Source of the DNA: Providencia alcalifaciens DSM 30120
GTDB taxonomy: Bacteria > Pseudomonadota > Gammaproteobacteria > Enterobacterales > Enterobacteriaceae
Direction of reading: 5' to 3'
NCBI RefSeq assembly: GCF_000173415.1
Contig: NZ_ABXW01000007.1
Span: forward strand, 54,562-118,561
DNA: 64,000 nt
Positions 27,735 to 36,863 of the stretch are shown here, piece after piece (the stretch's first letter is position 1; every line of letters starts with the position of its first letter). The notes below the pieces were generated by a model, which had not been told where the DNA came from, did no database searches, and saw nothing but the letters and a program-made list of their open reading frames with translations. A program made the translations under genes and the position numbers.

Positions 27735-28826
27735 TTATTTAAATAGCTGCTTAAACTGGTGCGGTGCGCAACGTAAATATTGTGGCGCGACTGAAATTTG
27801 TTCATTAAGCACGCTGGCAGCACGCCATGGCCAACGAGGCTCATACAAAATTCCTCGACCAATGGCAATAAAGTCTGCTTGCCCAGTAGCAATAATCGCT
27901 TCTGCTTGATGTGGCTCCGTGATCAAACCCACCGCAATGACTGGCATGTCGGTATGCTCATGAATCGCTTGTGCGAGTGGTACTTGATAGTTTGGACTTA
28001 CCGGAATTTGCTGCTTATCTGATAATCCACCTGACGAAACGTGAATATAATCACAGCCAAATTCTTCTAATATTTCAGTCAGTTTAATCGATTGAGGAAG
28101 ATCCCAGCCACCCTCAACCCAATCTGTTGCTGAAATACGAATGCCTACGGCGATGTGCGGACTGACTGCTGCACGTATTTCACGAAAAACATCCACTAAA
28201 AAGCGAGTACGGTTAGCAAAACTACCGCCATATTCATCTTGTCGCTGGTTAGCAATAGGCGATAAGAATTCATGCAATAAATAGCCATGGGCAGCATGAA
28301 TTTCGATTAACTCAAAGCCTGCTTGCTCGGCACGTTTAGCTGAATCCACGAATTGTTGAGTGATTTCGTGGATTTCATCTACGGTTAGTGCTTTGGGTGG
28401 GTAACTATCGCCGAACGCAAGGGCAGATGGTGCAACAGTTTGCCAACCATACTCATGGTCGGGGGCTAAATTTTGGCCGCCTTCCCATGGAAGCGCACAG
28501 GCTGCTTTTCTGCCTGCATGAGCAATTTGAATACCAAATTTAGCATTAGCAAAGGTTTTAATATTCGTTAGCAGGGTCTTAAATTCCCGCATTTGTTGTT
28601 CATTCCACAGACCTAAATCTTTGTACGTAATCCGACCTGAAGGAGTCACGGCACTGGCTTCAACGATCACCAATGAGGCACCGGATAAGGCTAGGTTCAT
28701 ATAATGTGCCTGATGCCAAGGGCTGATTAGCCCATCATGTGCAGAATATTGGCACATAGGTGGGACAACAATACGGTTAGCAAGTTGAACTTGACCTAGA
28801 TTTGCAGGTGAAAATAGGTAACTCAT
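27735..28826 (-). CDS. NADH:flavin oxidoreductase / Old Yellow Enzyme (YqjM-like)
   Basis: 363 aa from ATG 28826 behind AAGGAAAGAAGA; a longer frame to 28907 lacks support. It is a FMN-binding TIM barrel. The N-terminal NRIVVPPMCQYSA carries the Cys of the YqjM class. The catalytic pair lies in IQIAHAGRKAA, the substrate loop in FELIEIHAAHGYLLHEFLSP, and RTRFLVDVFREIRAAV and AIGRGILYEPRWPWRAA complete the barrel. Such enzymes reduce activated alkenes with NADPH; the natural substrate is unknown. It is a single gene. Confidence 0.92.
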   Translation of the reverse strand: MSYLFSPANLGQVQLANRIVVPPMCQYSAHDGLISPWHQAHYMNLALSGASLVIVEASAVTPSGRITYKDLGLWNEQQMREFKTLLTNIKTFANAKFGIQIAHAGRKAACALPWEGGQNLAPDHEYGWQTVAPSALAFGDSYPPKALTVDEIHEITQQFVDSAKRAEQAGFELIEIHAAHGYLLHEFLSPIANQRQDEYGGSFANRTRFLVDVFREIRAAVSPHIAVGIRISATDWVEGGWDLPQSIKLTEILEEFGCDYIHVSSGGLSDKQQIPVSPNYQVPLAQAIHEHTDMPVIAVGLITEPHQAEAIIATGQADFIAIGRGILYEPRWPWRAASVLNEQISVAPQYLRCAPHQFKQLFK

Positions 28827-29410
28827 TCTTCTTTCCTTATAACAGTGCTTAAGATAATTCTGACAGTATACAAAAAAAGATTGTTGATTCTTGTGATAAA
28901 ACGGCAAATTTAGTTATTCGATAATTTTTTTTCGTTATAAGAGAGAGCAAAAAGCAATAAAACAGAGGAAATTTTGAGAGAAAGAATAAAAAGCATAAAT
29001 ATCTACTTGCAATTTTTTATTAATAGACAAAGAAAATAAATCAGTGAAGACATTTAAATGAGGGTGATTATCGCAAGTCGTGATAAATACGCCTTTATCC
29101 CTCGGTGTCTACCCTAACTTAATGATAAATAAAGATTGATTGATTTAATTGTGCTTTATGGTTTTTATGGTGTTAATAGATTTTCTCGCTGGATTTTTAT
29201 TTTATTAAGTGATTTTTATTAACGCTAAATCGATATTATCCCAGCAAAAACACAATTTTCATCTTGCAACCTAAATAAGAGATTTATATAAGCAATAAAA
29301 CACCCAATGTGGAGATGAAAATAAAATTACAGCGGTAGAGAGTTCAGCTCGTTTATTTTCAGCAACGTGTATTAGCCTGTGAAAATATAATTCTAAAAAG
29401 GACGGTAAAT
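28827..29410. other. Intergenic region upstream of the CitMHS transporter
   Basis: 584 AT-rich bases between divergent genes. No open frame, tRNA or strong repeat seen. It probably carries promoters for both genes; none is close enough to consensus to name. AAAAGGAC at about 29396 is the ribosome site for the transporter. Confidence 0.35.
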
Positions 29411-30727
29411 GTGTTAACGATTATTGGTATTTTAATCATTGTGACAATCGTCACTTTACTTATGATGGGCAAAGCTAGCCCAATTATTGCAATGTCGTGT
29501 ATTCCTTTTATTGGAGCCCTGTTAGCGGGATATTCTATTGGTGAAATATCCGTCTTCTTTGAAAGTGGCATTAATAAAGTCGCTAAAGTGGCAGCTATGT
29601 TCTTATTTGCCATTTTATTCTTCAGTTTAATGAAAGATCTGCATATTTTTGACCCGCTGATCCGCATGATGGTCAAAATGACTCGTGGTAATGTGATTAT
29701 CGTCTGTATCATGACTACACTAATCGCGGGGGTAGTGCACTTAGATGGCTCTGGCGCCGCCACATTTTTAATTATTATTCCTGCATTATTACCGCTGTAT
29801 CGGCAATTAGGGATGAGTCCATACCTAATGTTACTGCTGATGTGTGCAAGTATGGGGATCATGAATATGGTGCCGTGGGGCGGACCATTAGGCCGTGCGT
29901 CAGCGGTAACAGGCATTGATGCTTCTACACTATGGCAAGGTTTAATTCCTGTGCAATTGATTGGTATGGGTGGCGCAGTGGTATTTGCCATCATTATGGG
30001 AATGCGTGAAAAGCGTCGTATTGCAACGGCTGCGTTAAATGGCACTACGCCGTATCAAATGGATTCACTGTTAGGTGAGAGTGAGCAAATCGTAGATGTG
30101 GCTGATACTGTCCATAAACCTAAAAAGCCATTAATTAATGGTGGATTGATTGTCGGGGCGATTATTTGTTTAGCATTCGGGCTACTTTCAGCACCATATG
30201 TGTTTATGATTGCGCTTTCTTTAGCATTATTAATTAACTATCCCAACCCCAAAGAGCAGATGAAGGTGCTTTCCCTACATGCACCTCAGGCGTTAGGTAT
30301 GGTGGCAATTATTCTTGCCGCTGGGGCATTTTTAGGTATTTTATCTGATGGTGGAATGTTGAAATCCATTGCGATGGATCTGACATCAATTCTGCCAACG
30401 GAATGGGTATCAAAAATTCATATTTTTGTGGGTATTCTTGGCGTTCCGATGGATATCTTCACCAGCACTGACGCTTACTATTTTGCACTGTTACCCATTA
30501 TTCAGCAGATTGCAGCGACCGCAGGCGTTGACCCATCCGCGGTGGTGTATGCCATGGCAATCGGTAATAACGCGGGTACGTTCGTGAGCCCATTCTCGCC
30601 AGCTGCGTGGTTGGCAATGGGGTTAGCCGGTATTGATATGGGTCGCCATTTGCGTTATTCGTTCGGATGGATTTGGGTGTTCAGTTTTTTCACGCTAGCC
30701 GTCGGGGCGGTTCTTGGATTGTATTAA
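29411..30727 (+). CDS. CitMHS family citrate-metal:H+ symporter
   Basis: 438 aa with about 12 membrane segments, GTG start with AAGGAC 9 bases upstream. Family landmarks are HLDGSGAATFLIIIPALLPL, MNMVPWGGPLGRASAVTG and DIFTSTDAYYFALLPI, with NNAGTFVSPFSPAAWLA near the end. CitM/CitH proteins of Bacillus import citrate as a metal complex. The citrate lyase operon lies only about 4 kb away, but the two are in separate units and the substrate here is inferred from family only. The hairpin element copy 3 follows the stop within six bases. Confidence 0.9.
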   Translation: MLTIIGILIIVTIVTLLMMGKASPIIAMSCIPFIGALLAGYSIGEISVFFESGINKVAKVAAMFLFAILFFSLMKDLHIFDPLIRMMVKMTRGNVIIVCIMTTLIAGVVHLDGSGAATFLIIIPALLPLYRQLGMSPYLMLLLMCASMGIMNMVPWGGPLGRASAVTGIDASTLWQGLIPVQLIGMGGAVVFAIIMGMREKRRIATAALNGTTPYQMDSLLGESEQIVDVADTVHKPKKPLINGGLIVGAIICLAFGLLSAPYVFMIALSLALLINYPNPKEQMKVLSLHAPQALGMVAIILAAGAFLGILSDGGMLKSIAMDLTSILPTEWVSKIHIFVGILGVPMDIFTSTDAYYFALLPIIQQIAATAGVDPSAVVYAMAIGNNAGTFVSPFSPAAWLAMGLAGIDMGRHLRYSFGWIWVFSFFTLAVGAVLGLY

Positions 30728-30732
30728 TCGCT

Positions 30733-30849
30733 CGTCGTCTTTTGTGCTGTAGCGGTGTTGGCTTCGCTTACTAACCCTAGTCACATACTTATGTATGCTC
30801 CTAGGGATTAGCTGCACTTGCCGCCTTGCTACAGCACAAAATCCATAGA
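30733..30849. repeat. Dispersed hairpin element, copy 3
   Basis: The outer stem is a perfect 14 bp: TTTTGTGCTGTAGC (30740-30753) with GCTACAGCACAAAA (30828-30841). The centre is as in copies 1 and 2, with loop TTAT. The tail TAGAGCCATAGTTTGGGAG then AGGTCAAAAG at about 30868 is homologous to that of copy 2. The remaining sequence to 31088 is purine-rich with no gene. Confidence 0.87.
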
Positions 30850-31088
30850 GCCATAGTTTGGGAGTATTAGGTCAAAAGCGACAAATAAAACCAATGTTTG
30901 GGGAAGCTAAGGAAAAACCTAAAATCTGAAGTCTGAAATCTGGAAAGATAGAAGATAGGGAAAATAAGCAGAAAGCGGTGAGAGAAAATAGTGGCTAAGT
31001 GGAACATGGATTATCGGACTGTGACTATATTGATGATGAGGTAATTATGTGAATATTCCTTTTTTATCTAACATCGATAAGGCTCGAC

Positions 31089-31910
31089 ATGCGCAGACCA
31101 CTTTCTTCCTACCATCCTATTTTGTATTGGCTGCGCGTGAATCAAAAACGACTACTTAGACGCTGGCATTGGGCATTTTCTGGGCGAAAATATACCCGCA
31201 ATGTTGCGGAGCAGCCACTGGAATATCGTTACCATAAACACACATCACGGCTGATCCGCAAATTGGGGCAATCAGACCTTCGGCTACAACATAACAAAGT
31301 GATTAACCTCGGGATTGCAGTTGGAACAATGAACGGCGTCACCATCGCACCGGGAGAATATTTTTCGTTTTGCCGCTTGGTGGGTAAGCCTACGGCTAAA
31401 CGTGGTTTTGTGGAAGGAATGGAGCTTTCCTATGGCGAGGCTCGCAGCGGTATTGGTGGCGGAATTTGCCAATTGAGCAATTTAATCCACTGGATGGCAC
31501 TGCACTCACCGCTACAAGTGGTGGAACGAGCAAACCACAGCTTTGACCCTTTTCCGGATGACGGGCGGGTACTGTCATTTGGTTCAGGCGCTGCTATTTT
31601 TTACAACTATATCGACCTTGTTTTGTATAACCCAACGCAAGCGACGTTTCAGCTGGTTTTTAAAATAGGTGAGCACCAAATTGAAGGGGAACTATTGTGT
31701 TCTTCGCCACGAGAACATAAATATCATATTTACCAACAAAATCATCAGTTTGTTCGGGAGCATGGCGTCATTTATCGCCATAATGAAATTTGGCAGCAAA
31801 TCACGACGAAAGGGCAAGAGCCGCTCACACTTAGCGACCGCTGTTTGTACCGCAATAAAGTGGTGGTGAAATATCCACTGGATGAATCTCAATTGAGTGA
31901 TGTGGGTTAA
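31089..31910 (+). CDS. VanW family protein
   Basis: 273 aa. The VanW domain is clear: APGEYFSFCRLVGKPTAKRG, then GIGGGICQLSNLIHWMALHS, VERANHSFDPFPDDGRVL and FGSGAAIFYNYIDLVLYN. There is no signal peptide; the N-terminus is Arg-rich (NQKRLLRRWHW). VanW was first noticed next to vancomycin-resistance genes, but its role is unknown, and here there is no van context. The Cys in GGGICQLSN and the conserved His residues suggest an enzyme, which is a guess. A modest AAGGCTCGAC ribosome site precedes it; the RNA ligase gene follows after 216 bases in the same direction. Confidence 0.88.
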   Translation: MRRPLSSYHPILYWLRVNQKRLLRRWHWAFSGRKYTRNVAEQPLEYRYHKHTSRLIRKLGQSDLRLQHNKVINLGIAVGTMNGVTIAPGEYFSFCRLVGKPTAKRGFVEGMELSYGEARSGIGGGICQLSNLIHWMALHSPLQVVERANHSFDPFPDDGRVLSFGSGAAIFYNYIDLVLYNPTQATFQLVFKIGEHQIEGELLCSSPREHKYHIYQQNHQFVREHGVIYRHNEIWQQITTKGQEPLTLSDRCLYRNKVVVKYPLDESQLSDVG

Positions 31911-32126
31911 TACGAGCATAATTAGGAATATGTTACTGGCTTTTACCTAATTAGTTCGTTTAGAATCCCCGCAACTAAGTTATTTCTTGCTGTTTTTCTG
32001 ATAAAACACCCAAAATGAGGCCGTCTCGCGGACTAGATATGTAATACCAACACTTGATTTCTCAATTAGCGCAGAGGCAAATCTTGTACAAGATTTGTTG
32101 TGTTTTGTTATTTCTGTAGAGAAAGC

Positions 32127-32840
32127 ATGATGAATATGCAATCAAGGAAGTATGGTAGAACGTATCACTATCCGTTCTCACCGGGCACCACCAGCGACGA
32201 TCGTATTAATAGCGATTGGTGGGCGCACATCCAAAATATTGAACAACTGGTTCATACTGAAAAACTCGATGGTGAAAATAATTGCTTGAATCGTCACGGT
32301 GTATTTGCTCGTTCCCATGGTGCTCCGACACAATCGGCATGGACGCAGCAAATTCGTCAGCGTTGGCAATTAATTAAAGATGATTTGGGCGATATCGAAT
32401 TGTTTGGTGAAAATCTGTATGCAGTGCATTCCATCGAATATCAACATATCGAAGATTATTTTTATGTGTTTGCGGTGCGCCAAGGGGACTATTGGCTAAG
32501 TTGGGATGAGGTGAAGTTTTACGCTTCTCTGTTTGATTTTCCGACTGTACCAGAGCTTCATTTGAATATCGACAACACCCTCACTGCCCAACAATACCGC
32601 AGTGGGTTAATCGCCGCGGCAGGGGAAGATAGCCAATTTATTGCACAGGACACCCACACTGGAAAACCGTGCAGTATGGAAGGCATTGTCACGCGCAATC
32701 GCCAAGGCTTTGCCGTGGATGATTTTATGCAGCACGTTTTTAAATATGTGCGTAAAAATCATGTGAAAACCGATATTCACTGGAAACGTAATTGGCAGCG
32801 TGCAAAATTGGCGTTTGAGATGCAAGGTGGTGACCAATGA
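32127..32840 (+). CDS. ATP-dependent RNA ligase (Rnl2/DraRnl-like)
   Basis: 237 aa from ATG 32127 (ATGs at 32130 and 32136 are equally plausible). Nucleotidyltransferase motif I is KLDGEN with the lysine that would carry AMP (Lys46 with this start). Motif III/IIIa region is ELFGENLYAVHSIEY and FYVFAVRQGDYWLSW; motif IV is SMEGIVTRNR; motif V is VFKYVRKNHV. This set is that of RNA-sealing ligases, which join 5'-phosphate and 3'-OH ends. Its stop overlaps the HD-kinase gene by four bases (ATGA), so the two form a repair pair. It is single-domain, without an OB fold or C-terminal extension. Confidence 0.88.
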   Translation: MMNMQSRKYGRTYHYPFSPGTTSDDRINSDWWAHIQNIEQLVHTEKLDGENNCLNRHGVFARSHGAPTQSAWTQQIRQRWQLIKDDLGDIELFGENLYAVHSIEYQHIEDYFYVFAVRQGDYWLSWDEVKFYASLFDFPTVPELHLNIDNTLTAQQYRSGLIAAAGEDSQFIAQDTHTGKPCSMEGIVTRNRQGFAVDDFMQHVFKYVRKNHVKTDIHWKRNWQRAKLAFEMQGGDQ

Positions 32841-33970
32841 GTTGGCAACTGACAAAACAACGGGAATGGTCACAACTTGCTGATCAGTTTGAATTTGTGC
32901 GCGATATGCATGGCGTCCCTCAAGATGCACAGCACCATGCGGAAGGGGATGTGGCTATCCATACCAAAATGGTATTAGCCGCGCTGGAAGACTTGCCGGA
33001 ATATCAGCAATTGCCTGAAGCGCAACAGCAAATTGTCTGGACAGCGGCGCTCTTACACGATGTGGAAAAGCGCAGTACCACCCGAGAAGAAGAAGGGCGC
33101 ATTCGTTCACCGGGGCATGCCAAAAAAGGCGAGCTATCTGCGCGGAATATCCTATTTCGCGAAGTGGAAACACCTTTTGCGATTCGCGAACAAATAGCGG
33201 CATTAGTCCGTTTTCATGGCTTGCCGCTTTGGTTAATGGATAAGCCCGATCCGGAACGTGCACTGTACGCTGCATCATTACGGGTCGAAATGTCCTTGTT
33301 GTGTATGTTAGCCAAAGCAGATGCTATCGGGCGCGAATGTGAAGATAAAGCTGACTTACTGGCACGCATTGAGCTGTTTGAACTCTTTTGCCGCGAGCAT
33401 CATTGTTGGGATAAACCCAAAGAATTTGCCTCATTGGCAGGGCGTTTTCACTATTTCCACACACAGCGTGGTACACCGGATTACCAGCCTTTTGATGACG
33501 ATGGTAGTGAGGTGATTATGTTGTGCGGTCTGCCGGGAATGGGAAAGGACCATTTTATTCAACAGCATTATCCACAGACGCCGATGGTCTGCCTTGATGA
33601 AATTCGTCGAGTCCATAAAATCAGTCCGGCCGATAAAAATGCCCAAGGTTGGGTGGCTCAGCAAGCTAAAGAGCAGGCGAAGGTTTATTTACGTCGTAAG
33701 CAGGATTTTATCTGGAATGCGACCTCGCTCAGTGCGTCACTGCGTGAAAGTATGATCAGCCTGTTTGCCCGTTACCAAGCGAAGGTGCATTTGATTTATT
33801 TGGAAGTGCCGTATAAGCAGTGGCAGCAACAAAATCGTCAACGCAAATATGCCGTACCCGAGAATGTAATGGAAAGAATGGCGGGGAAGTTGGAGATCCC
33901 AACCCCTGATGAAGCTCATCAGGTTTCCTATTATATTAATGGTGGATTTGTGAATGTGTTTGTGAAGTGA
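32837..33970 (+). CDS. HD-domain / polynucleotide kinase fusion (RNA end healing)
   Basis: 377 aa. The N-terminal HD phosphohydrolase domain has HH33-34, a His42, LLHD (His74-Asp75), a later HG (His127) and AKADAIGR (Asp162). The C-terminal P-loop kinase has GLPGMGKD (231-238), LDEIRR (253-258), NATSLS (294-299) and an Arg-rich lid (NRQRKYAVPENVMERM). This matches a 5'-polynucleotide kinase of the T4 Pnkp type; the HD domain could replace the 3'-phosphatase/cyclic phosphodiesterase of T4 Pnkp. It overlaps the RNA ligase gene, so both are produced together. The combined enzyme would heal ends and the ligase would seal them. HD activity is inferred. Confidence 0.87.
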   Translation: MSWQLTKQREWSQLADQFEFVRDMHGVPQDAQHHAEGDVAIHTKMVLAALEDLPEYQQLPEAQQQIVWTAALLHDVEKRSTTREEEGRIRSPGHAKKGELSARNILFREVETPFAIREQIAALVRFHGLPLWLMDKPDPERALYAASLRVEMSLLCMLAKADAIGRECEDKADLLARIELFELFCREHHCWDKPKEFASLAGRFHYFHTQRGTPDYQPFDDDGSEVIMLCGLPGMGKDHFIQQHYPQTPMVCLDEIRRVHKISPADKNAQGWVAQQAKEQAKVYLRRKQDFIWNATSLSASLRESMISLFARYQAKVHLIYLEVPYKQWQQQNRQRKYAVPENVMERMAGKLEIPTPDEAHQVSYYINGGFVNVFVK

Positions 33971-33979
33971 TTTTAATAT

Positions 33980-34002
33980 CCTGCCTCTATGATAGAGGCA
34001 GG
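33980..34002. terminator. Hairpin between convergent genes
   Basis: CCTGCCTCTAT (33980-33990) pairs with ATAGAGGCAGG (33992-34002) over a one-base centre. It lacks a T-run but sits exactly between the kinase gene and the PrpF-like gene. Confidence 0.6.
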
Positions 34003-34014
34003 CACCTGTATCCA

Positions 34015-35070
34015 TTAAGGCACAAAGACCTTTCCTTCAAATAATTTTCTTGCAGTACGAATAATCGAAGCTTGAATTCCTTCTGGTTTATCCGTCGGGT
34101 TGGTTAATGCCACCTCAAATTTGCCACTTAAATGCTCAATGGCAATTTGCTGCATATTAACTCTCCCTTGAAGGTAACGCTCAATAACTGTCCCTGAAAT
34201 CATGCAACCCGTGGCAATCGCAATTGCCCCAGTGACGGCTAGTGCACCGTGACATTTATGAGGCATAAAGTAACGCACATTAATGGTGCCGCCATGAATT
34301 GCAGGGGAAACTAAAATGGGTTTTGGGATCACTTTTTTACTGACGTCACCTAAGCCCATCATCTCGCCCGCTTGCCGGCGAAGATGCTCCAGTTTTTGCA
34401 TAAACTCACTATCGCTTTCAAGTTGTTCGGCAGTTTCATACCCCGTTTTGTTTAACTGAGGAGCATCTATCAGGATCACGGGGGTCGCCATATCAAGGCA
34501 GGTGACTTCAACACCATCAATAATATCGATGACGTTACCCGTCGGAAATAATTTCCCTGTTTTGGTCCCGCTCGCGTTTAGAAATGTTAACCCAACAGGT
34601 GCAGCATGACCGGGAACACCTGCAATCGTCGCATTGCCATCGTATTCCACTTGTCCGTTAGGTGTTTGGATGGTGGCATTAATAAACGTATTGGTATTCA
34701 CATTACGTACTCTGACGGTGGTCACATCGCCGGTAATGGGAACTAACCCTTTTTCGAGAGAAAATGAGCCTACCGCACACAAAATATTTCCACAATTTGG
34801 CGCAGTATCGACAATTTTTTCGGTGATGGCGACTTGAGCAAAAAGATAGTCAACATCGGCATTAGGGTGGGTTGAGGGACTGATGATGGCGACTTTACTG
34901 GCTTGTGGACTACCACCGCCAATGCCATCAATTTGTAGCGGATGACCGGAGCCCATAATGGCTAAAATCAATGCATCACGTTGTTGAATATCGGTTGGGA
35001 GATCATCAGCGAGTAAAAAGACGCCTTTTGATGTGCCACCCCGCATTAATACACAAGGAATCTGTTTCAT
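34015..35070 (-). CDS. PrpF-type isomerase (YbhH / 4-oxalomesaconate tautomerase-like)
   Basis: 351 aa, strongly like E. coli YbhH and GalD-type tautomerases. It has the PrpF N-terminus MKQIPCVLMRGGTSKGVFLL, and the diaminopimelate epimerase-like double fold with Cys in APNCGNILCAVGSF and in PHKCHGALAVTG. Proteins of this group isomerise C=C bonds in unsaturated tricarboxylates such as oxalomesaconate or aconitate. It follows the YbhI-like transporter after 84 bases, the same pair as ybhH-ybhI of E. coli. Here it lies at the end of the citrate lyase operon. The substrate is inferred. Confidence 0.85.
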   Translation of the reverse strand: MKQIPCVLMRGGTSKGVFLLADDLPTDIQQRDALILAIMGSGHPLQIDGIGGGSPQASKVAIISPSTHPNADVDYLFAQVAITEKIVDTAPNCGNILCAVGSFSLEKGLVPITGDVTTVRVRNVNTNTFINATIQTPNGQVEYDGNATIAGVPGHAAPVGLTFLNASGTKTGKLFPTGNVIDIIDGVEVTCLDMATPVILIDAPQLNKTGYETAEQLESDSEFMQKLEHLRRQAGEMMGLGDVSKKVIPKPILVSPAIHGGTINVRYFMPHKCHGALAVTGAIAIATGCMISGTVIERYLQGRVNMQQIAIEHLSGKFEVALTNPTDKPEGIQASIIRTARKLFEGKVFVP

Positions 35071-35154
35071 GACACTTCCTATTAGAACGCATTGCTCGTA
35101 AGAAAAATGGAGTGCGGCTTATTGCACTCCATCTGTGTTATTAGGTAAGGGCGA

Positions 35155-36588
35155 TTAGATTAAGCCCATATTGATCAGAATTTCCCACCAACCTAAACCG
35201 ATAGTCATGTGAACTAATAAGCTTAAGAATGCGATAATCCCACCAATGATCCACCAAGAACGAATGTCGTTGTACCCTGCACCGAAGACGATTGGAGCTG
35301 CCGCGCCTCCGTAATGGGTTAAGCTGCCACCGTAAGCGTTAGAGAACAGTAGACCCAGAGCTAACAACATCGGTGGTGCACCTGCAACCATACCGACAGT
35401 TGCGAAAACAGGAACCATTGCGGCGACATAGGCACCACCAGAAGCGAACAAGTAACGAATCGCGACACTGATAAACATGATGACAAAGAACGCTAACATC
35501 GCTTGGTCACCGAAGGAGAGATATTCGCTCATCACATCTGCTAACCATTTGAAGAAGCCCGCTTTGGTCAGTACGCCGGACATCCCGATAATACCACCGT
35601 ACCAAATCAGGGTGTTCCAGCCGCCTTTGTTCTTCAGTACATCGTCCCAAGTTACTACACCGAGAATCAGCGTTAATGCCATAACCGCGATGGCGACACT
35701 TGAAGCGCTCACACCGATTTTATCTGCAAATATCCAGCCGGATAACGCCAGTACAAAGATAATGCTGAGCAGTTTTTCACGCACGGTCATTGGACCTAAA
35801 TCTGCTAACCCTTTTGCTGCGATCTCTTTGTTATTCACCTTTTTTAGCTCAGGTGGATACAGTTTGTAGATAATCAGCGGAGTCAAGATCAACATGATTA
35901 AGCCAGGTACAGCAGCGGCTAATGCCCAGCCACCCCAACTTAAATGGATACCCATAATGTCGGTCATCATCGCTAATGCCAGCGCGTTTGGTGCCATTGC
36001 AGTTAAGAACATATAGCTGGTGGTTTTTGTCACCATGTATACGTTTACCAGCAAATAGTGACCGGCTTTACGTGGGCTTTTTTCAGGATCAGAGCCTAGC
36101 GCTACCGCCACACTGTTGATGATAGGAAACACAATTCCACCCGCACGGGCGGTATTTGATGGAGTTGCAGGGGCGATGATCAGGTCGAGAAGTGCCGTCA
36201 CATAACCCAGTCCTAGGGTGGTGCCCCCTAATTTCCCTATTAGGATATAAGATAGGCGCTTACCAAGACCGGTTATCACGAATGCGGCACTCAAGGTGAA
36301 CGCGGCGAATACTAGCCATGTTGTCCCTGAAGAGTAGCCACTGAGCACTTCACCAACTTTCACGTCTTTTGTACCCGTAACACCGATAATGACCGCACTG
36401 GCTGCAATGGTCGCTAACAAGATCACGGGCTCGGAATAAGGTTTTAATACCAGCCCCACAATGGCGGCAAGGTATAAACCAAATAATAGCCATGCAATAC
36501 TCGGTAGCCCGGCGGGCGTCGGTATTAAGGCTATGATTATAGGAATAGCTATAAGAACTAATAGCTTCCATATTTTATCTTTTTGCAT
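35155..36588 (-). CDS. DASS family transporter, YbhI-like, in the citT position
   Basis: 477 aa, the same length as E. coli YbhI and closer to it from memory than to CitT (YSSGTTWLVFAAFTLSAAFV; KNKGGWNTLIWYGGIIGMS). There are about 12 membrane segments. Both motifs are present: IAPATPSNTARAGGIVFPII and SNAYGGSLTHYGGAAAPIVF. It lies 275 bases after citG, where E. coli has the citrate/succinate antiporter citT. Citrate, or a related tricarboxylate handled by the PrpF-type enzyme downstream, is the likely substrate. A good ribosome site (AAGGATTAGCCT) precedes the ATG. Confidence 0.85.
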   Translation of the reverse strand: MQKDKIWKLLVLIAIPIIIALIPTPAGLPSIAWLLFGLYLAAIVGLVLKPYSEPVILLATIAASAVIIGVTGTKDVKVGEVLSGYSSGTTWLVFAAFTLSAAFVITGLGKRLSYILIGKLGGTTLGLGYVTALLDLIIAPATPSNTARAGGIVFPIINSVAVALGSDPEKSPRKAGHYLLVNVYMVTKTTSYMFLTAMAPNALALAMMTDIMGIHLSWGGWALAAAVPGLIMLILTPLIIYKLYPPELKKVNNKEIAAKGLADLGPMTVREKLLSIIFVLALSGWIFADKIGVSASSVAIAVMALTLILGVVTWDDVLKNKGGWNTLIWYGGIIGMSGVLTKAGFFKWLADVMSEYLSFGDQAMLAFFVIMFISVAIRYLFASGGAYVAAMVPVFATVGMVAGAPPMLLALGLLFSNAYGGSLTHYGGAAAPIVFGAGYNDIRSWWIIGGIIAFLSLLVHMTIGLGWWEILINMGLI

Positions 36589-36863
36589 AGGCTAATCCTT
36601 CAAGAATATAAACTTTCAATTTTTTTAAATCACATAAAACGAATATCTAAAATGTGTGAAAACCTATTTCTGGATATAGCGGTATCTTGAATAGTGTTAT
36701 TTTTTTAATAAAACTATTGGCGACCGTATATTTGCAGAAACGTTGTTAATTATTGAAAATGCAAAATTAGGTTGTATTTAAAAATTATTTTCTCTGGTTT
36801 TAATGAATAATTTTTTGTGATGTTGGTTCCTTTGTTAATGAGTATTTAAATTGTTTTTATTTA

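Noticed and set aside
29359..30045. 228-codon minus-strand open frame
   Set aside because: Antisense to the CitMHS transporter gene and rich in Ile/Pro/Met shadow composition.
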